A stretch of DNA of 29,444 nt from NCBI GenBank assembly GCA_002415785.1, contig DIAJ01000007.1:1-29444 (forward strand), in the 5' to 3' direction. The notes under the pieces are model-generated. The model saw only the letters and a list, made by a program, of their open reading frames with translations. It searched no databases and was not told the DNA's origin. Made by a program: the position numbers and the translations under genes. Shown here piece after piece: positions 1 through 7,215 of this stretch (positions are counted from its first letter, which is position 1; each line of letters opens with the position of its first letter). The stretch comes from Flavobacteriales bacterium UBA5081. GTDB lineage: Bacteria; Bacteroidota; Bacteroidia; Flavobacteriales_E; Vicingaceae.

Positions 1-281
1 CATTTAGTCGAATCAGGTTTTAAGGTGATTGAACTAATAACAGAATTAGAAGCTACGTCTCTTGGCAAGGGGTTACCAAATATCAGTAAGTTCTCATTGC
101 TGTAACCCCATGTAGCTCCCGTACAGTCACGGTATAATGTCATAAAGAAAATGTATTGAGACTGTCCCGGAGTACCGGTACAAACCCATGTAATTTCCCC
201 ACCTAACATATGCGAAGCCTCCGCTTGAGGTATAAAAGTTAAACTAAAAAGAATGGTAAGTATAGTATAGACTTTTTTCAT
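1..281 (-). CDS. Secreted surface protein, N-terminal part (cut by window edge)
   Basis: Reading the minus strand from ATG at 281-279 gives MKKVYTILTILFSLTFIPQAEA, a clear signal peptide, then SHMLGGEITWVC...YRDCTGA. The frame is open to base 1, so about 93 residues are visible and the rest lies outside. The mature start (SHM-GGEITW-C, then Y-x-F-x-x-LYRDC) is a module I know from large Bacteroidota secreted proteins that continue into PKD repeats and a type IX sorting domain. That continuation cannot be seen here. It is clearly related to its downstream-of-385 neighbour, which begins NHIKYGQISWEC and shares the spaced PLPR/QLPR and S-ITL/ITV-PDS motifs, so the two are tandem paralogues. Function unknown; probably cell-surface or extracellular. 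Confidence 0.85.
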   Translation of the reverse strand, partial: MKKVYTILTILFSLTFIPQAEASHMLGGEITWVCTGTPGQSQYIFFMTLYRDCTGATWGYSNENLLIFGNPLPRDVASNSVISSITLKPDSTK

Positions 282-309
282 TGGTATTAATTTAGAATGG
301 GTTGGATTA

Positions 310-317
310 CAAATTTA
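310..317 (-). promoter_or_regulatory. Possible -7 promoter element TAAATTTG
   Basis: The minus strand reads TAAATTTG, an exact match to the Bacteroidota -7 consensus TAnnTTTG, 29 nt upstream of the ATG of the partial gene at the window start. A TTG lies about 21 nt further upstream, inside the hairpin at 327-386, at roughly the distance expected of a -33 element. Assigned by consensus only. Confidence 0.35.
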
Positions 318-326
318 TGAGAAAAA

Positions 327-386
327 AGAAGCAAGAGACAAGAAGCAAGAGAATACCTTGATTCTTGCTTCTAACTTCTTGACTCT
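327..386. repeat. Gene-less heptamer-repeat hairpin
   Basis: The left arm reads as 7-nt units from 329: AAGCAAG, AGACAAG, AAGCAAG, then AGAAT. The right arm (361-386), read on the other strand, gives AGTCAAG, AAGTTAG, AAGCAAG, AAT. The arms are therefore inverted, imperfect copies of one 7-nt-periodic repeat, with a short loop ending in CCTTG. The right arm overlaps the TAG stop (387-385) of the secreted-protein gene that ends here. It has no U tract, so it is not a standard terminator, though it could protect the 3' end. Its construction matches the termini of the three IVP elements at 2942-7778 but it contains no gene. Confidence 0.7.
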
Positions 387-2208
387 ACCTCTTCACCACT
401 TTCAAATTCGCCCGCTCTCCTTTCGCATTCTCCAACTCGATAAAGTAAATTCCTGGCTTGCCGTTAAGTTGAAGTTGCAAATTACTTTGATTCACAAACT
501 GTTTTTCTTGGACTAATTGTCCGTGTATGTTGCGAACTTTGACTTGTATAGATTGGTGTTTTTGAGTGAGTTCAATGTTCACCAAACCGTTAGTTGGGTT
601 AGGGAAAAGTTGAAGATTCTCCTTTAAAGTATTATGTTCAATTCCAACTGTAGTGTATTGAATACAATCAGTTGTATCAACGCAACTACCATTTTGAAGA
701 ATAACAGCATAGCTGCCATTTTGAGTTGGGTTAAAACTTGAAGCAGTTTGTCCTGAAATAATCGTATTTGTGTTGCAGTTAAACCACTGGTACTGATCAA
801 CAGTATCTAAGCTTGTTAATGTTCCATTTGCATTTTGAATACCATTATATGCAATCGGTTCCACCTCAACCTCCAAAACACTATGATTAAACTTAGGTAA
901 TTGACAATGATCGTCCTTTGCCAAAAAATAAAAATGGTGTTTCTTACTTTTTCCACTATCCGACAAATGGTTGCAAGAGGGCGACCAGTTAAAGTTAGTT
1001 CCAACTGCTCCTACATCTTCTATTGAATATCGATATGTTGTAGAATCATAAGATAAGTTGGGTGTAGTTAATGTTGCACATGGTGGGTTATTACAAGCAG
1101 ATGTATCTTGAAAATCAGCAGCAAACAGACTTGACTCTCCCATTAATTTCACCCTTTGTAATGAGGTAGTAGTTGTGGTGGTATTCGTGTCATTCACAAT
1201 AATTGGCAATTGAATTAAATCTCCTGCTTTTACTTTTATGCTAAGATGAGCAGACCTTTGACCATTAATATCTATTTGTGAAGCGTCATTTGAGTTACCG
1301 GAAACTAATGAAGGACAATTCATAATTTCCACTTCTCTTTCTCTATAAACCTCTGACAATAAAGTATCATTTCTCCATGCTTCTACACGAACAGCAATCA
1401 AGTATCGTCCTAAGCTATTCACTTTTGCTTTTACTAAACCACTTCTATTGTCTAAATAAGCAGCTCTATTTCCACTGTTAATGTTAGAGTCGGGTAAGGG
1501 GTTGTTAAAGCTATATCCACTTTGATACGATGGTGCTGCTGAGTTACCAGAATAAAGTTGATCCCAATGATAAGCCAAAGAGTCATTATCATTATCCAAT
1601 GCACCTAAGTTTATACTTAACTCTCCAGCACAACGAAATGGATCACTCATTGGTTCAATAAATTTTGGTGATGTCTCCAAACAATTTCCATAATTATCTT
1701 TATTTTTATACATGATTGCATAAGTATAAGCTGAAGAAGATCCCATTATATTGTTAGCATTATTTCTACAACAAACTGCTGTCCATCTAAATTTCCAACC
1801 AGAAGATGGCGGAGTTCCATTTAACTCCAATGTATCTGATTTATAATAATATTTTTTAGCGATATAGTCATAACAGCCTATACTGCCATTCGAAGTATCC
1901 GAACCACAAGTTGGTTGAATTAAGCCACGACCTTTAGAAAGCCATTTTGCAGAGTCTGGAGAAACGGTAATTGTGTTGAAAGTAGTATTATTTGAATTTC
2001 TTGGTAATTGAAAGCCTTCTATTTCAATTGTCTGATTTGTATATGAAATTGCTGGACCTCCACAAGTAGTGTAAACATCTAAATAAAATACATATTTCCC
2101 ATTATTTAAACATTCCCAGCTAATTTGTCCATATTTAATGTGATTAGCATTTAAACTGAGTGAATAGAAAAATAAAAATAAGACAGTAAATAAATTAAAC
2201 TTTTTCAT
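385..2208 (-). CDS. Secreted protein with type IX (type A) sorting domain
   Basis: I place the start at ATG 2208, giving MKKFNLFTVLFLFFYSLSLNA as a signal peptide; a longer frame to 2250 only adds an unlikely leader. The protein is about 607 residues. The mature N terminus (NHIKYGQISWEC...YVFYLDVYTTCGG) is the same module as in the truncated gene at 1-281. The middle is cysteine-containing and beta-rich, with a short threonine run (NDTNTTTTTT). The last ~80 residues are a type A type IX secretion sorting domain: LQLFPNPTNGLVNIEL, VKVRNIHGQLV, GIYFIELEN and a final basic KVVKR. So it should pass the Sec system, then the type IX system, and stay on the surface or be released. Ligand or enzymatic role is not recognisable. 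Confidence 0.88.
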   Translation of the reverse strand: MKKFNLFTVLFLFFYSLSLNANHIKYGQISWECLNNGKYVFYLDVYTTCGGPAISYTNQTIEIEGFQLPRNSNNTTFNTITVSPDSAKWLSKGRGLIQPTCGSDTSNGSIGCYDYIAKKYYYKSDTLELNGTPPSSGWKFRWTAVCCRNNANNIMGSSSAYTYAIMYKNKDNYGNCLETSPKFIEPMSDPFRCAGELSINLGALDNDNDSLAYHWDQLYSGNSAAPSYQSGYSFNNPLPDSNINSGNRAAYLDNRSGLVKAKVNSLGRYLIAVRVEAWRNDTLLSEVYREREVEIMNCPSLVSGNSNDASQIDINGQRSAHLSIKVKAGDLIQLPIIVNDTNTTTTTTSLQRVKLMGESSLFAADFQDTSACNNPPCATLTTPNLSYDSTTYRYSIEDVGAVGTNFNWSPSCNHLSDSGKSKKHHFYFLAKDDHCQLPKFNHSVLEVEVEPIAYNGIQNANGTLTSLDTVDQYQWFNCNTNTIISGQTASSFNPTQNGSYAVILQNGSCVDTTDCIQYTTVGIEHNTLKENLQLFPNPTNGLVNIELTQKHQSIQVKVRNIHGQLVQEKQFVNQSNLQLQLNGKPGIYFIELENAKGERANLKVVKR

Positions 2209-2343
2209 GGCAGTGGCTTTAAATGATTCACCACATTGACGAAAACACACTTAATCGTTGCCTCTCAAAATGTTAAAATTGAAACGAATACCTCTAAAAA
2301 GAGCTATTAAAGACTAACATTCAGAATATTAAAAAAACCAAAA

Positions 2344-2940
2344 TTATTTCTTTTTAATCTCTTCCCAAGTCTTGTACAAGGCGTCTTGTTTGGGTTGGTC
2401 TTTAGGAATTTCTGTTAAAGGTTCAACAGCTTCCCATTCAGTTTGCATTTCCGAAGGTAATTGTTGGTATAAAGCTGTTCCTTTGCTTTTCCAAGCAATC
2501 ATTTCATCACTTACTGCTTTAATTCTTTTGGCCGGGTTTCCCACAATTAAAGAGCGCTTTTCAAACACTTCATTTGCTTTGATAAAACTCAAGGCTCCAA
2601 CAATGCATTCGTCTCCGACAATGGCATCATCCATAATTACACTATTCATGCCCACTAATACATTCTTGCCAATTTGTGCACCATGAATAATTGCTCCATG
2701 TCCTATATGTGCCGACTCCTGCAAACGAACCGTAACACCGGGAAACATGTGAATGGTGCAATTTTCTTGCACATTGCAGCCGTCTTCGATTACAATACCT
2801 CCCCAATCTCCGCGAATAGCCGCACCGGGACCGATGTAGACATCTTTTCCAATTATTACATTTCCCGTTACCGCAGCTTGTGGGTGAACAAAAGCAGAAG
2901 GATGAACGACGGGGGTGAAACCTTTGTATTTGTATACCAT
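2344..2940 (-). CDS. paaY: PaaY-type hexapeptide-repeat thioesterase / gamma-carbonic-anhydrase-like protein
   Basis: A 198-residue left-handed beta-helix protein. Hexapeptide repeats run from about residue 15 to 140 (e.g. GNVIIGKDVYIGPGAAIRGD, HIGHGAIIHGAQIGKNVLVG). The metal-ligand histidines of the gamma-carbonic-anhydrase fold are visible in CTIHMFPG and in HIGHGAIIHG. The C-terminal helix with NPAKRIK is typical of PaaY. In phenylacetate catabolism PaaY hydrolyses dead-end CoA esters such as those derived from the epoxide. It is the last gene of the paa operon here. Its ATG (2940-2938) lies one base from the repeat of the IVP element upstream, so that element supplies its whole translation-initiation region. 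Family assignment is firm; PaaY rather than a generic paralogue rests on length and operon context. Confidence 0.85.
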   Translation of the reverse strand: MVYKYKGFTPVVHPSAFVHPQAAVTGNVIIGKDVYIGPGAAIRGDWGGIVIEDGCNVQENCTIHMFPGVTVRLQESAHIGHGAIIHGAQIGKNVLVGMNSVIMDDAIVGDECIVGALSFIKANEVFEKRSLIVGNPAKRIKAVSDEMIAWKSKGTALYQQLPSEMQTEWEAVEPLTEIPKDQPKQDALYKTWEEIKKK

Positions 2941-2941
2941 A

Positions 2942-3478
2942 AATTAATTACGAATTACGAAACTGGGAATTACGAATCTGGGGATTACGAAATGATAAGT
3001 TTATTTTTTTTTGATTTTAAAGTTTTTTGAATTGAACCAATTATTCTTAATAATTCTTCAACATCAGAAATTAAACTTAGATTCTCTTTTTTATTAATAA
3101 TACCGGAGTCTATTAATAGTCTTACCCAATAATGTGTTTCTCTTGCTTCTTTATAGGCAATAGAAATTTTATGTAAAAAGTCCTTCTCACTTTGTCCTCC
3201 AATTGCTTCTTCAACATTTGCTCCAATTGAAGTGGCTGATTTGAGAAATTGCTTACTCAAAACATACTCTTTACTTTCATTTTGAATTAGGTAGCATAAT
3301 TTAATTGCCTTTAAAGCAAATGCATAGCTTTTATCTCTAAGCGAATTTTGTTTTTTCATAATTAACAATCTTTAAACAAAAAGTAATGTAAATGTGCTAA
3401 TTAAATTTAAACTAATCAAAGGTAAAAGACAATATTTCAAAAACCGTAATTCGTAATTCTCAGATTCGTAACTAATTA
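2942..3478 (-). mobile_element. IVP element 1: four-helix-bundle gene with inverted GAATTAC repeats
   Basis: The unit consists of the IVP gene (2985-3359) between inverted repeats built from GAATTAC and GAATCTGG-like units of 7-8 nt. The best-matching cores are 2955-2977 and 3449-3471 in opposite orientation, 21 of 23 positions identical by eye. The left repeat contains the IVP stop codon and reaches to one base from the paaY ATG. The right repeat runs into the TAA stop (3478-3476) of the hydratase gene. The element thus fills the whole junction between two paa genes. Calling it mobile is inference: there is no transposase and no target duplication I can prove. Confidence 0.6.
2985..3359 (-). 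CDS. Four-helix-bundle protein (IVP/S23 family) 1
   Basis: About 124 residues from ATG 3359 (MKKQNSLRDK); a TTG three codons earlier is less likely. It shows the family signature of the 23S rRNA intervening-sequence protein (TIGR02436/PF05635): LRDKSYAFALK, VLSKQFLKSATSIGANVEEA, GGQSEKDFLHKISIAYKEA and THYWVRLL, then a lysine-rich tail (KSKKNK). Members fold as four-helix bundles that oligomerise and resemble the Avd accessory protein of diversity-generating retroelements; the cellular role is unknown. No reverse transcriptase or rRNA lies nearby. It is very close to the IVP of element 2. It is co-oriented with the paa genes and probably co-transcribed. Confidence 0.9.
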   Translation of the reverse strand: MKKQNSLRDKSYAFALKAIKLCYLIQNESKEYVLSKQFLKSATSIGANVEEAIGGQSEKDFLHKISIAYKEARETHYWVRLLIDSGIINKKENLSLISDVEELLRIIGSIQKTLKSKKNKLIIS

Positions 3479-4228
3479 AGCGTATTTCGCTAAAATAGAC
3501 TTCGTGTACTCACTTAACACTAATCTTCCACTCAACTCAGCTCTTTGTTCTAATTTTTGATCCCAATCTTCACAGTCGCTCCAAAAAACTTTTTTCAATT
3601 CCTTTTGGGCCTCGGGGTTTTTGCTTAATAAATAGTTAGCCAGCTCCTGAACTCCATGATCTAATGACTCTGCATCTTCAAATACATCAGCATATAAGCC
3701 TTTACTTTCTGCCCAATCTGCACTGTAAAACTGATCGGCATTAATGGTCATTTGACTCATGGCGGACAAACCAATTTTACGTTGAACAGCAGGGCTAACG
3801 ACAAATGGTCCAATTCCAATATTCAATTCTGAAAGTTTTACCGAAGCAAACTTGGTCGCTAAGCAATAATCAACAGCTGAGGCTACTCCTACTCCACCAC
3901 CAACGGCTTTTCCTTGTACTCTACCGATGATAAACTTTGGACACTTTCTACAGGCATTGATCACTCGGGCAAAGCCCATAAAAAATTCTTTTCCCGTGGG
4001 GAAATCGTTGATTGAAATCAATTCGTCAAAACTAGCTCCTGCACAGAAAGTGCGGTCGCCACCACTTTTCAAAATAATCACTTTCACTGCCTCGTCTTCT
4101 CCGGCAGCAGTAATCGTATCTGCCAATTTTTTCAAAATATCTGAAGGTAACGAATTATGCTTCGGATGAAAAAATTCAATCGTTGCTAATCCATTCTCTT
4201 GTTTATCTATTGTTACGTATGCTTCCAT
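3476..4228 (-). CDS. Enoyl-CoA hydratase/isomerase of the paa operon
   Basis: About 250 residues from ATG 4228 (MEAYVTIDKQENGLATIEFF); the in-frame TTG at 4252 would start inside the repeat of the neighbouring element and is rejected. Crotonase-fold motifs are present: HNSLPSDIL, the oxyanion-hole segment FCAGASFDELI (about residues 65-75), GRVQGKAVGGGVGVASAVDYCLA (second oxyanion glycine) and KLSELNIGIGPFVVSPAV. The Glu in KLSELNIGIGPF is in the usual catalytic region. Placement between paaZ and paaY suggests the isomerase (PaaG) or hydratase (PaaF) step of phenylacetyl-CoA degradation; sequence alone does not decide which. Both gene ends abut IVP elements. Confidence 0.85.
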   Translation of the reverse strand: MEAYVTIDKQENGLATIEFFHPKHNSLPSDILKKLADTITAAGEDEAVKVIILKSGGDRTFCAGASFDELISINDFPTGKEFFMGFARVINACRKCPKFIIGRVQGKAVGGGVGVASAVDYCLATKFASVKLSELNIGIGPFVVSPAVQRKIGLSAMSQMTINADQFYSADWAESKGLYADVFEDAESLDHGVQELANYLLSKNPEAQKELKKVFWSDCEDWDQKLEQRAELSGRLVLSEYTKSILAKYA

Positions 4229-4279
4229 TGTTTTTAAATTTTTAGTTTTCAATTAAGAATTAAGAGTTTTGTGTTTGTA

Positions 4280-4648
4280 TTAACTTTCTACCTCTATTTG
4301 TTTTTGTAGTGTTCTTTTAATTGAACCGGAAAGCTTTAATATTTCTTCAGCATCAGCCAGTAAGGCTTCACTTTCATCCTTATCAATAAAATCTAAATCG
4401 GTTAATAACCTAATCCAATAATGCGACTCCCTAGCTTCTCTATATGCTACGGTAATACGGTAATAAAAGTCTTTTTTTGAATGTCCTCCAATTGACTCCT
4501 CAACATTAGAACCGATTGAAGTGCTAGACCTTAATAGTTGTTTAGAAAGTACAAACTCCTTCTGTTGCTTTTGAATCCCCAGACAAAGTCGAGAAATTTT
4601 TAGTGCAAAAGCATAGCTCTTATCTCTTAAAGGGTTATCTACTTTCAT
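4280..4648 (-). CDS. Four-helix-bundle protein (IVP/S23 family) 2
   Basis: About 122 residues from ATG 4648 (MKVDNPLRDK). It is a close paralogue of the IVP in element 1: LRDKSYAFALK is identical, and VLSKQ, SIG-NVEE, IGG-S-KDF, AY-EARE-HYW-RLL are shared. It has the same lengths between motifs and a charged C-terminal helix (GSIKRTLQKQ). Family TIGR02436, four-helix bundle; function unknown, with RNA or nucleic-acid binding suggested for relatives. It sits between paaZ and the hydratase in the same orientation. The closeness to IVP 1 indicates duplication or repeated insertion from one lineage. Confidence 0.9.
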   Translation of the reverse strand: MKVDNPLRDKSYAFALKISRLCLGIQKQQKEFVLSKQLLRSSTSIGSNVEESIGGHSKKDFYYRITVAYREARESHYWIRLLTDLDFIDKDESEALLADAEEILKLSGSIKRTLQKQIEVES

Positions 4649-4670
4649 CAAGGCTTAATTAGTAAAACAA

Positions 4671-4700
4671 AATTCTTAATTCTTAATTCTTAATTCTTAA
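4671..4700. repeat. Perfect tandem heptamer (ATTCTTA) x4
   Basis: Four uninterrupted copies of ATTCTTA, preceded and followed by A, end one base before the paaZ stop codon. This is the right arm of IVP element 2. On the coding strand it reads as TAAGAAT units just after the paaZ stop. A perfect short tandem array is a likely site of copy-number slippage. Confidence 0.85.
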
Positions 4701-7196
4701 TCAAATTAATCCGAACTGCTCAAAATGATGATTAAAGTGTTTTCTATTCAACAATTCCCAGTGGTCTTTATCTAGGGAACCAAAAACGGCATTATTGGTT
4801 TCTGCATCAGGGTTTTCACTAAAAAACTCTTCATAATCATCCCATGCCTTTAAAAATGCTTCTTTTGCTTCTTGCAAATTCGCATAGCGCAAATCCTCCG
4901 TTTCATTTTCCTTTAAAATAGGGAGCTTGAAATTCTTAGGCATCGGATAATAGTTCCATAGGGAATCTTGATACTTTTCAATTTGCTCTTCCGGGGTGAT
5001 GACATCCAGTTTAATCTTTCCGGCAGCATTTTGAAAACCCATCTCTAAATGCTCAATCATGTGTTGTGGAGTCATAATTCCCCACTTTGCTTTAGTATCT
5101 TCGGTGAGTTTTTCCAAATAAGATTCAACATTCTTTCGATTAATCTCTACAAACGGACTTTTCTTCGCTACCATCGTCAAAACGGTGGCAATAGCTACCT
5201 TCTCGTCGTCTTGATCAAATACTTCAACAAACCACTTCACCACTCCTGATGGGAACTGCTTTCCTTTTACATCACGGTCGCGTTTTTCCTGACAAGTCAA
5301 ACGAACGTAAATGGTATCGTTGTGGTAAATCGGGCGCATAAAACGACAAGTATCCAAGCCGTAGTTTGCGGCAACAGGACCCTTGTTTGGGTAAACAAAC
5401 AATCCTGCGGCAGCGGATAAAATAAAATATCCGTGAGCAGCTCGCTTCTCAAAAATGGTATGCCCCAATGAGGTAATGTCTGTATGCGCATAAAAGTGAT
5501 CCCAAGAAAGGTTCGCAAAATTGGCAATTTCACTGTCAGTTATTGTTCTTCGGTGTGTTTTGAACGACATTCCTGCTTCAATATCTTCAAAATGATATTG
5601 GAATGGGTGATGTTCAGGCTCTTTGTATTTTGCCCCCGGCTGATAAATTCCTGTAATCTCTGTAATGGAAGTCGGTGAACCTTGAATAGCACAACGTTGC
5701 AAATAGTGTTTTACACCGCGCATGCCACCCATTTCTTCGCCGCCACCGGCTCTCCCCGGACCACCATGAACCAAGGTTGGCAGCGGAGAACCATGTCCGG
5801 TACTGTTCACTGCACTTTCACGGTTCAAGACTAAGATTCTTCCGTGATGAGAAGCCGCTTCAACCGTAAATTCAGTTGCAATTTTATCGTCGTTTGTAGC
5901 AATAGAAGCTACTAAAGAACCTTTTCCCATTTGGGCTAGCTCAACGGCTTCTCCCAAGTCTTTGTAAGGCATAATCGTACTTACAGGACCGAAAGCCTCA
6001 ATTTCATGAACTCCAAGGTTCTTAAATGGATCTTTCTCCAACAACAAAATTGGACTTAAGAAAGCTCCTTTTTCTGAATCTGCTCCATGAACCTCTACTT
6101 GATCTAAGCTACCGTAAACTATATCAGCAGTTTTACTTAACTCTTTTACTTTAGCCCTAACTTCTTCCACTTGATCTTTGCTCACCAAAGCACCCATGCG
6201 CGTTTCCTTGAGCGAAGGATCGCCAATTCTTGTTCTGGAAAGTGATTCTCCCAATGCAATTTGCACATCTTCCATATACTGCTCCGGCACTACAATTCTG
6301 CGAATGGCTGTACATTTTTGACCGCACTTAACAGTCATTTCATTTTTAACTTCTCGGATAAACAATTTAAATTCAGGAGTTCCGGGAGCTGCGTCAGGAC
6401 CTAAAACCGAAGCATTTAAAGAATCAGCTTCCATATTAAATGGCACTGATTCCTCCATGATTCGAGGGTTAGACTTTAGTAGTCTCCCTGTGTCAGCAGA
6501 GCCTGTAAAAGTAACTACATCTTGAGATTCTACCGTGTCGAGAATACTTCTGGCGGAGCCACAAATCAGCTGTAAAGCACCTTCGGGTAAAATTCCTGAA
6601 TCAATGATTTCACGAACTACTGCTTCTGTTAAAAAAGAAGTATTGGTTGCCGGCTTCACTACAGCAGGAACACCCGCCATCCAGTTAACAGCACACTTCT
6701 CTAACATTCCCCATACCGGGAAGTTAAAAGCATTTATATGAACCGCCACTCCACGCTTGGGTACCATGATGTGATGTCCCATAAAGTTCCCGCCACGAGA
6801 AAGATCGATTCCTTCACCATCTACGTGAAAAGGTTTGTTTGGGAACTCACGACGCAAAGAAGCATTGGCAAACAAGTTACCAAAACCACCTTCAATATCA
6901 ATCCAGCTATCCACTTTGGTGGCACCAGTCTTAAAACTGATCTCGTAAAACTTTCGTTTGTTTTTCATTAGGTGCATGGCGAGCTTTTTCAGCATCAAGC
7001 CACGCTCTTGAAAAGTCATTTTGCGCAAAGCAGGATTTCCCACTTTCCTGCCGTATTCTAAAATTTGGGCAAAATCGAGTCCTTTAGTACTTGAATAAGC
7101 CACTACTTCACCATTTACGGCATTGTATAGCGGACTTCCTTCACCGTCACCGGTAACCCATTTTCCTTGGATGTAGTTTTCTAGTTTGTTAGTCAT
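4701..7196 (-). CDS. paaZ: PaaZ: oxepin-CoA hydrolase / 3-oxo-5,6-dehydrosuberyl-CoA semialdehyde dehydrogenase with extra C-terminal domain
   Basis: 831 residues, longer than the ~680 of E. coli PaaZ. Residues 1-~520 are the aldehyde dehydrogenase domain: FTGSADTGR near 230, Glu256 in MEADSLN and the catalytic Cys295 in CGQKCTAIRR, at the same numbers as in the E. coli enzyme. Residues ~545-680 are a MaoC/(R)-hydratase domain with SWDHFYAHTD and the AAHGYFILS helix. It opens the oxepin ring and oxidises the aldehyde. Residues ~685-831 form a third domain (MTPQHMIEHLEMGFQ ... KHFNHHFEQFGL) that I recognise as DUF1569/DinB-like, with histidines placed as in that metal-binding four-helix fold. 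This fusion is known in Bacteroidota. IVP elements adjoin both ends. Confidence 0.95.
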   Translation of the reverse strand: MTNKLENYIQGKWVTGDGEGSPLYNAVNGEVVAYSSTKGLDFAQILEYGRKVGNPALRKMTFQERGLMLKKLAMHLMKNKRKFYEISFKTGATKVDSWIDIEGGFGNLFANASLRREFPNKPFHVDGEGIDLSRGGNFMGHHIMVPKRGVAVHINAFNFPVWGMLEKCAVNWMAGVPAVVKPATNTSFLTEAVVREIIDSGILPEGALQLICGSARSILDTVESQDVVTFTGSADTGRLLKSNPRIMEESVPFNMEADSLNASVLGPDAAPGTPEFKLFIREVKNEMTVKCGQKCTAIRRIVVPEQYMEDVQIALGESLSRTRIGDPSLKETRMGALVSKDQVEEVRAKVKELSKTADIVYGSLDQVEVHGADSEKGAFLSPILLLEKDPFKNLGVHEIEAFGPVSTIMPYKDLGEAVELAQMGKGSLVASIATNDDKIATEFTVEAASHHGRILVLNRESAVNSTGHGSPLPTLVHGGPGRAGGGEEMGGMRGVKHYLQRCAIQGSPTSITEITGIYQPGAKYKEPEHHPFQYHFEDIEAGMSFKTHRRTITDSEIANFANLSWDHFYAHTDITSLGHTIFEKRAAHGYFILSAAAGLFVYPNKGPVAANYGLDTCRFMRPIYHNDTIYVRLTCQEKRDRDVKGKQFPSGVVKWFVEVFDQDDEKVAIATVLTMVAKKSPFVEINRKNVESYLEKLTEDTKAKWGIMTPQHMIEHLEMGFQNAAGKIKLDVITPEEQIEKYQDSLWNYYPMPKNFKLPILKENETEDLRYANLQEAKEAFLKAWDDYEEFFSENPDAETNNAVFGSLDKDHWELLNRKHFNHHFEQFGLI

Positions 7197-7215
7197 ACTT
7201 TTATGTTCTTTTAAA

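Larger units (their letters stand above)
4250..4700 (-). mobile_element. IVP element 2: four-helix-bundle gene with inverted GAATTAA repeats
   Basis: The IVP gene (4280-4648) is flanked by inverted copies of a GAATTAA heptamer repeat. The matching arms are 4251-4272 and 4667-4688 in opposite orientation, 21 of 22 positions identical by eye. The match continues past the heptamers into TTTTGT on both sides. The right arm is a perfect tandem run (see 4671-4700) that touches the paaZ stop codon at 4703-4701. The left arm ends 22 nt before the hydratase ATG. The repeat sequence is different from that of elements 1 and 3. Mobility is inferred, not shown. Confidence 0.6.

Noticed and set aside
3476..4252. 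TTG at 4252 as start of the hydratase gene
   Set aside because: The extra eight residues (KTKNLKT) come from the IVP element edge; ATG 4228 gives the family N terminus.
4671..4700. Short tandem repeats as a possible CRISPR array
   Set aside because: Units are 7 nt with no spacers; array geometry does not fit CRISPR and no cas gene is present.
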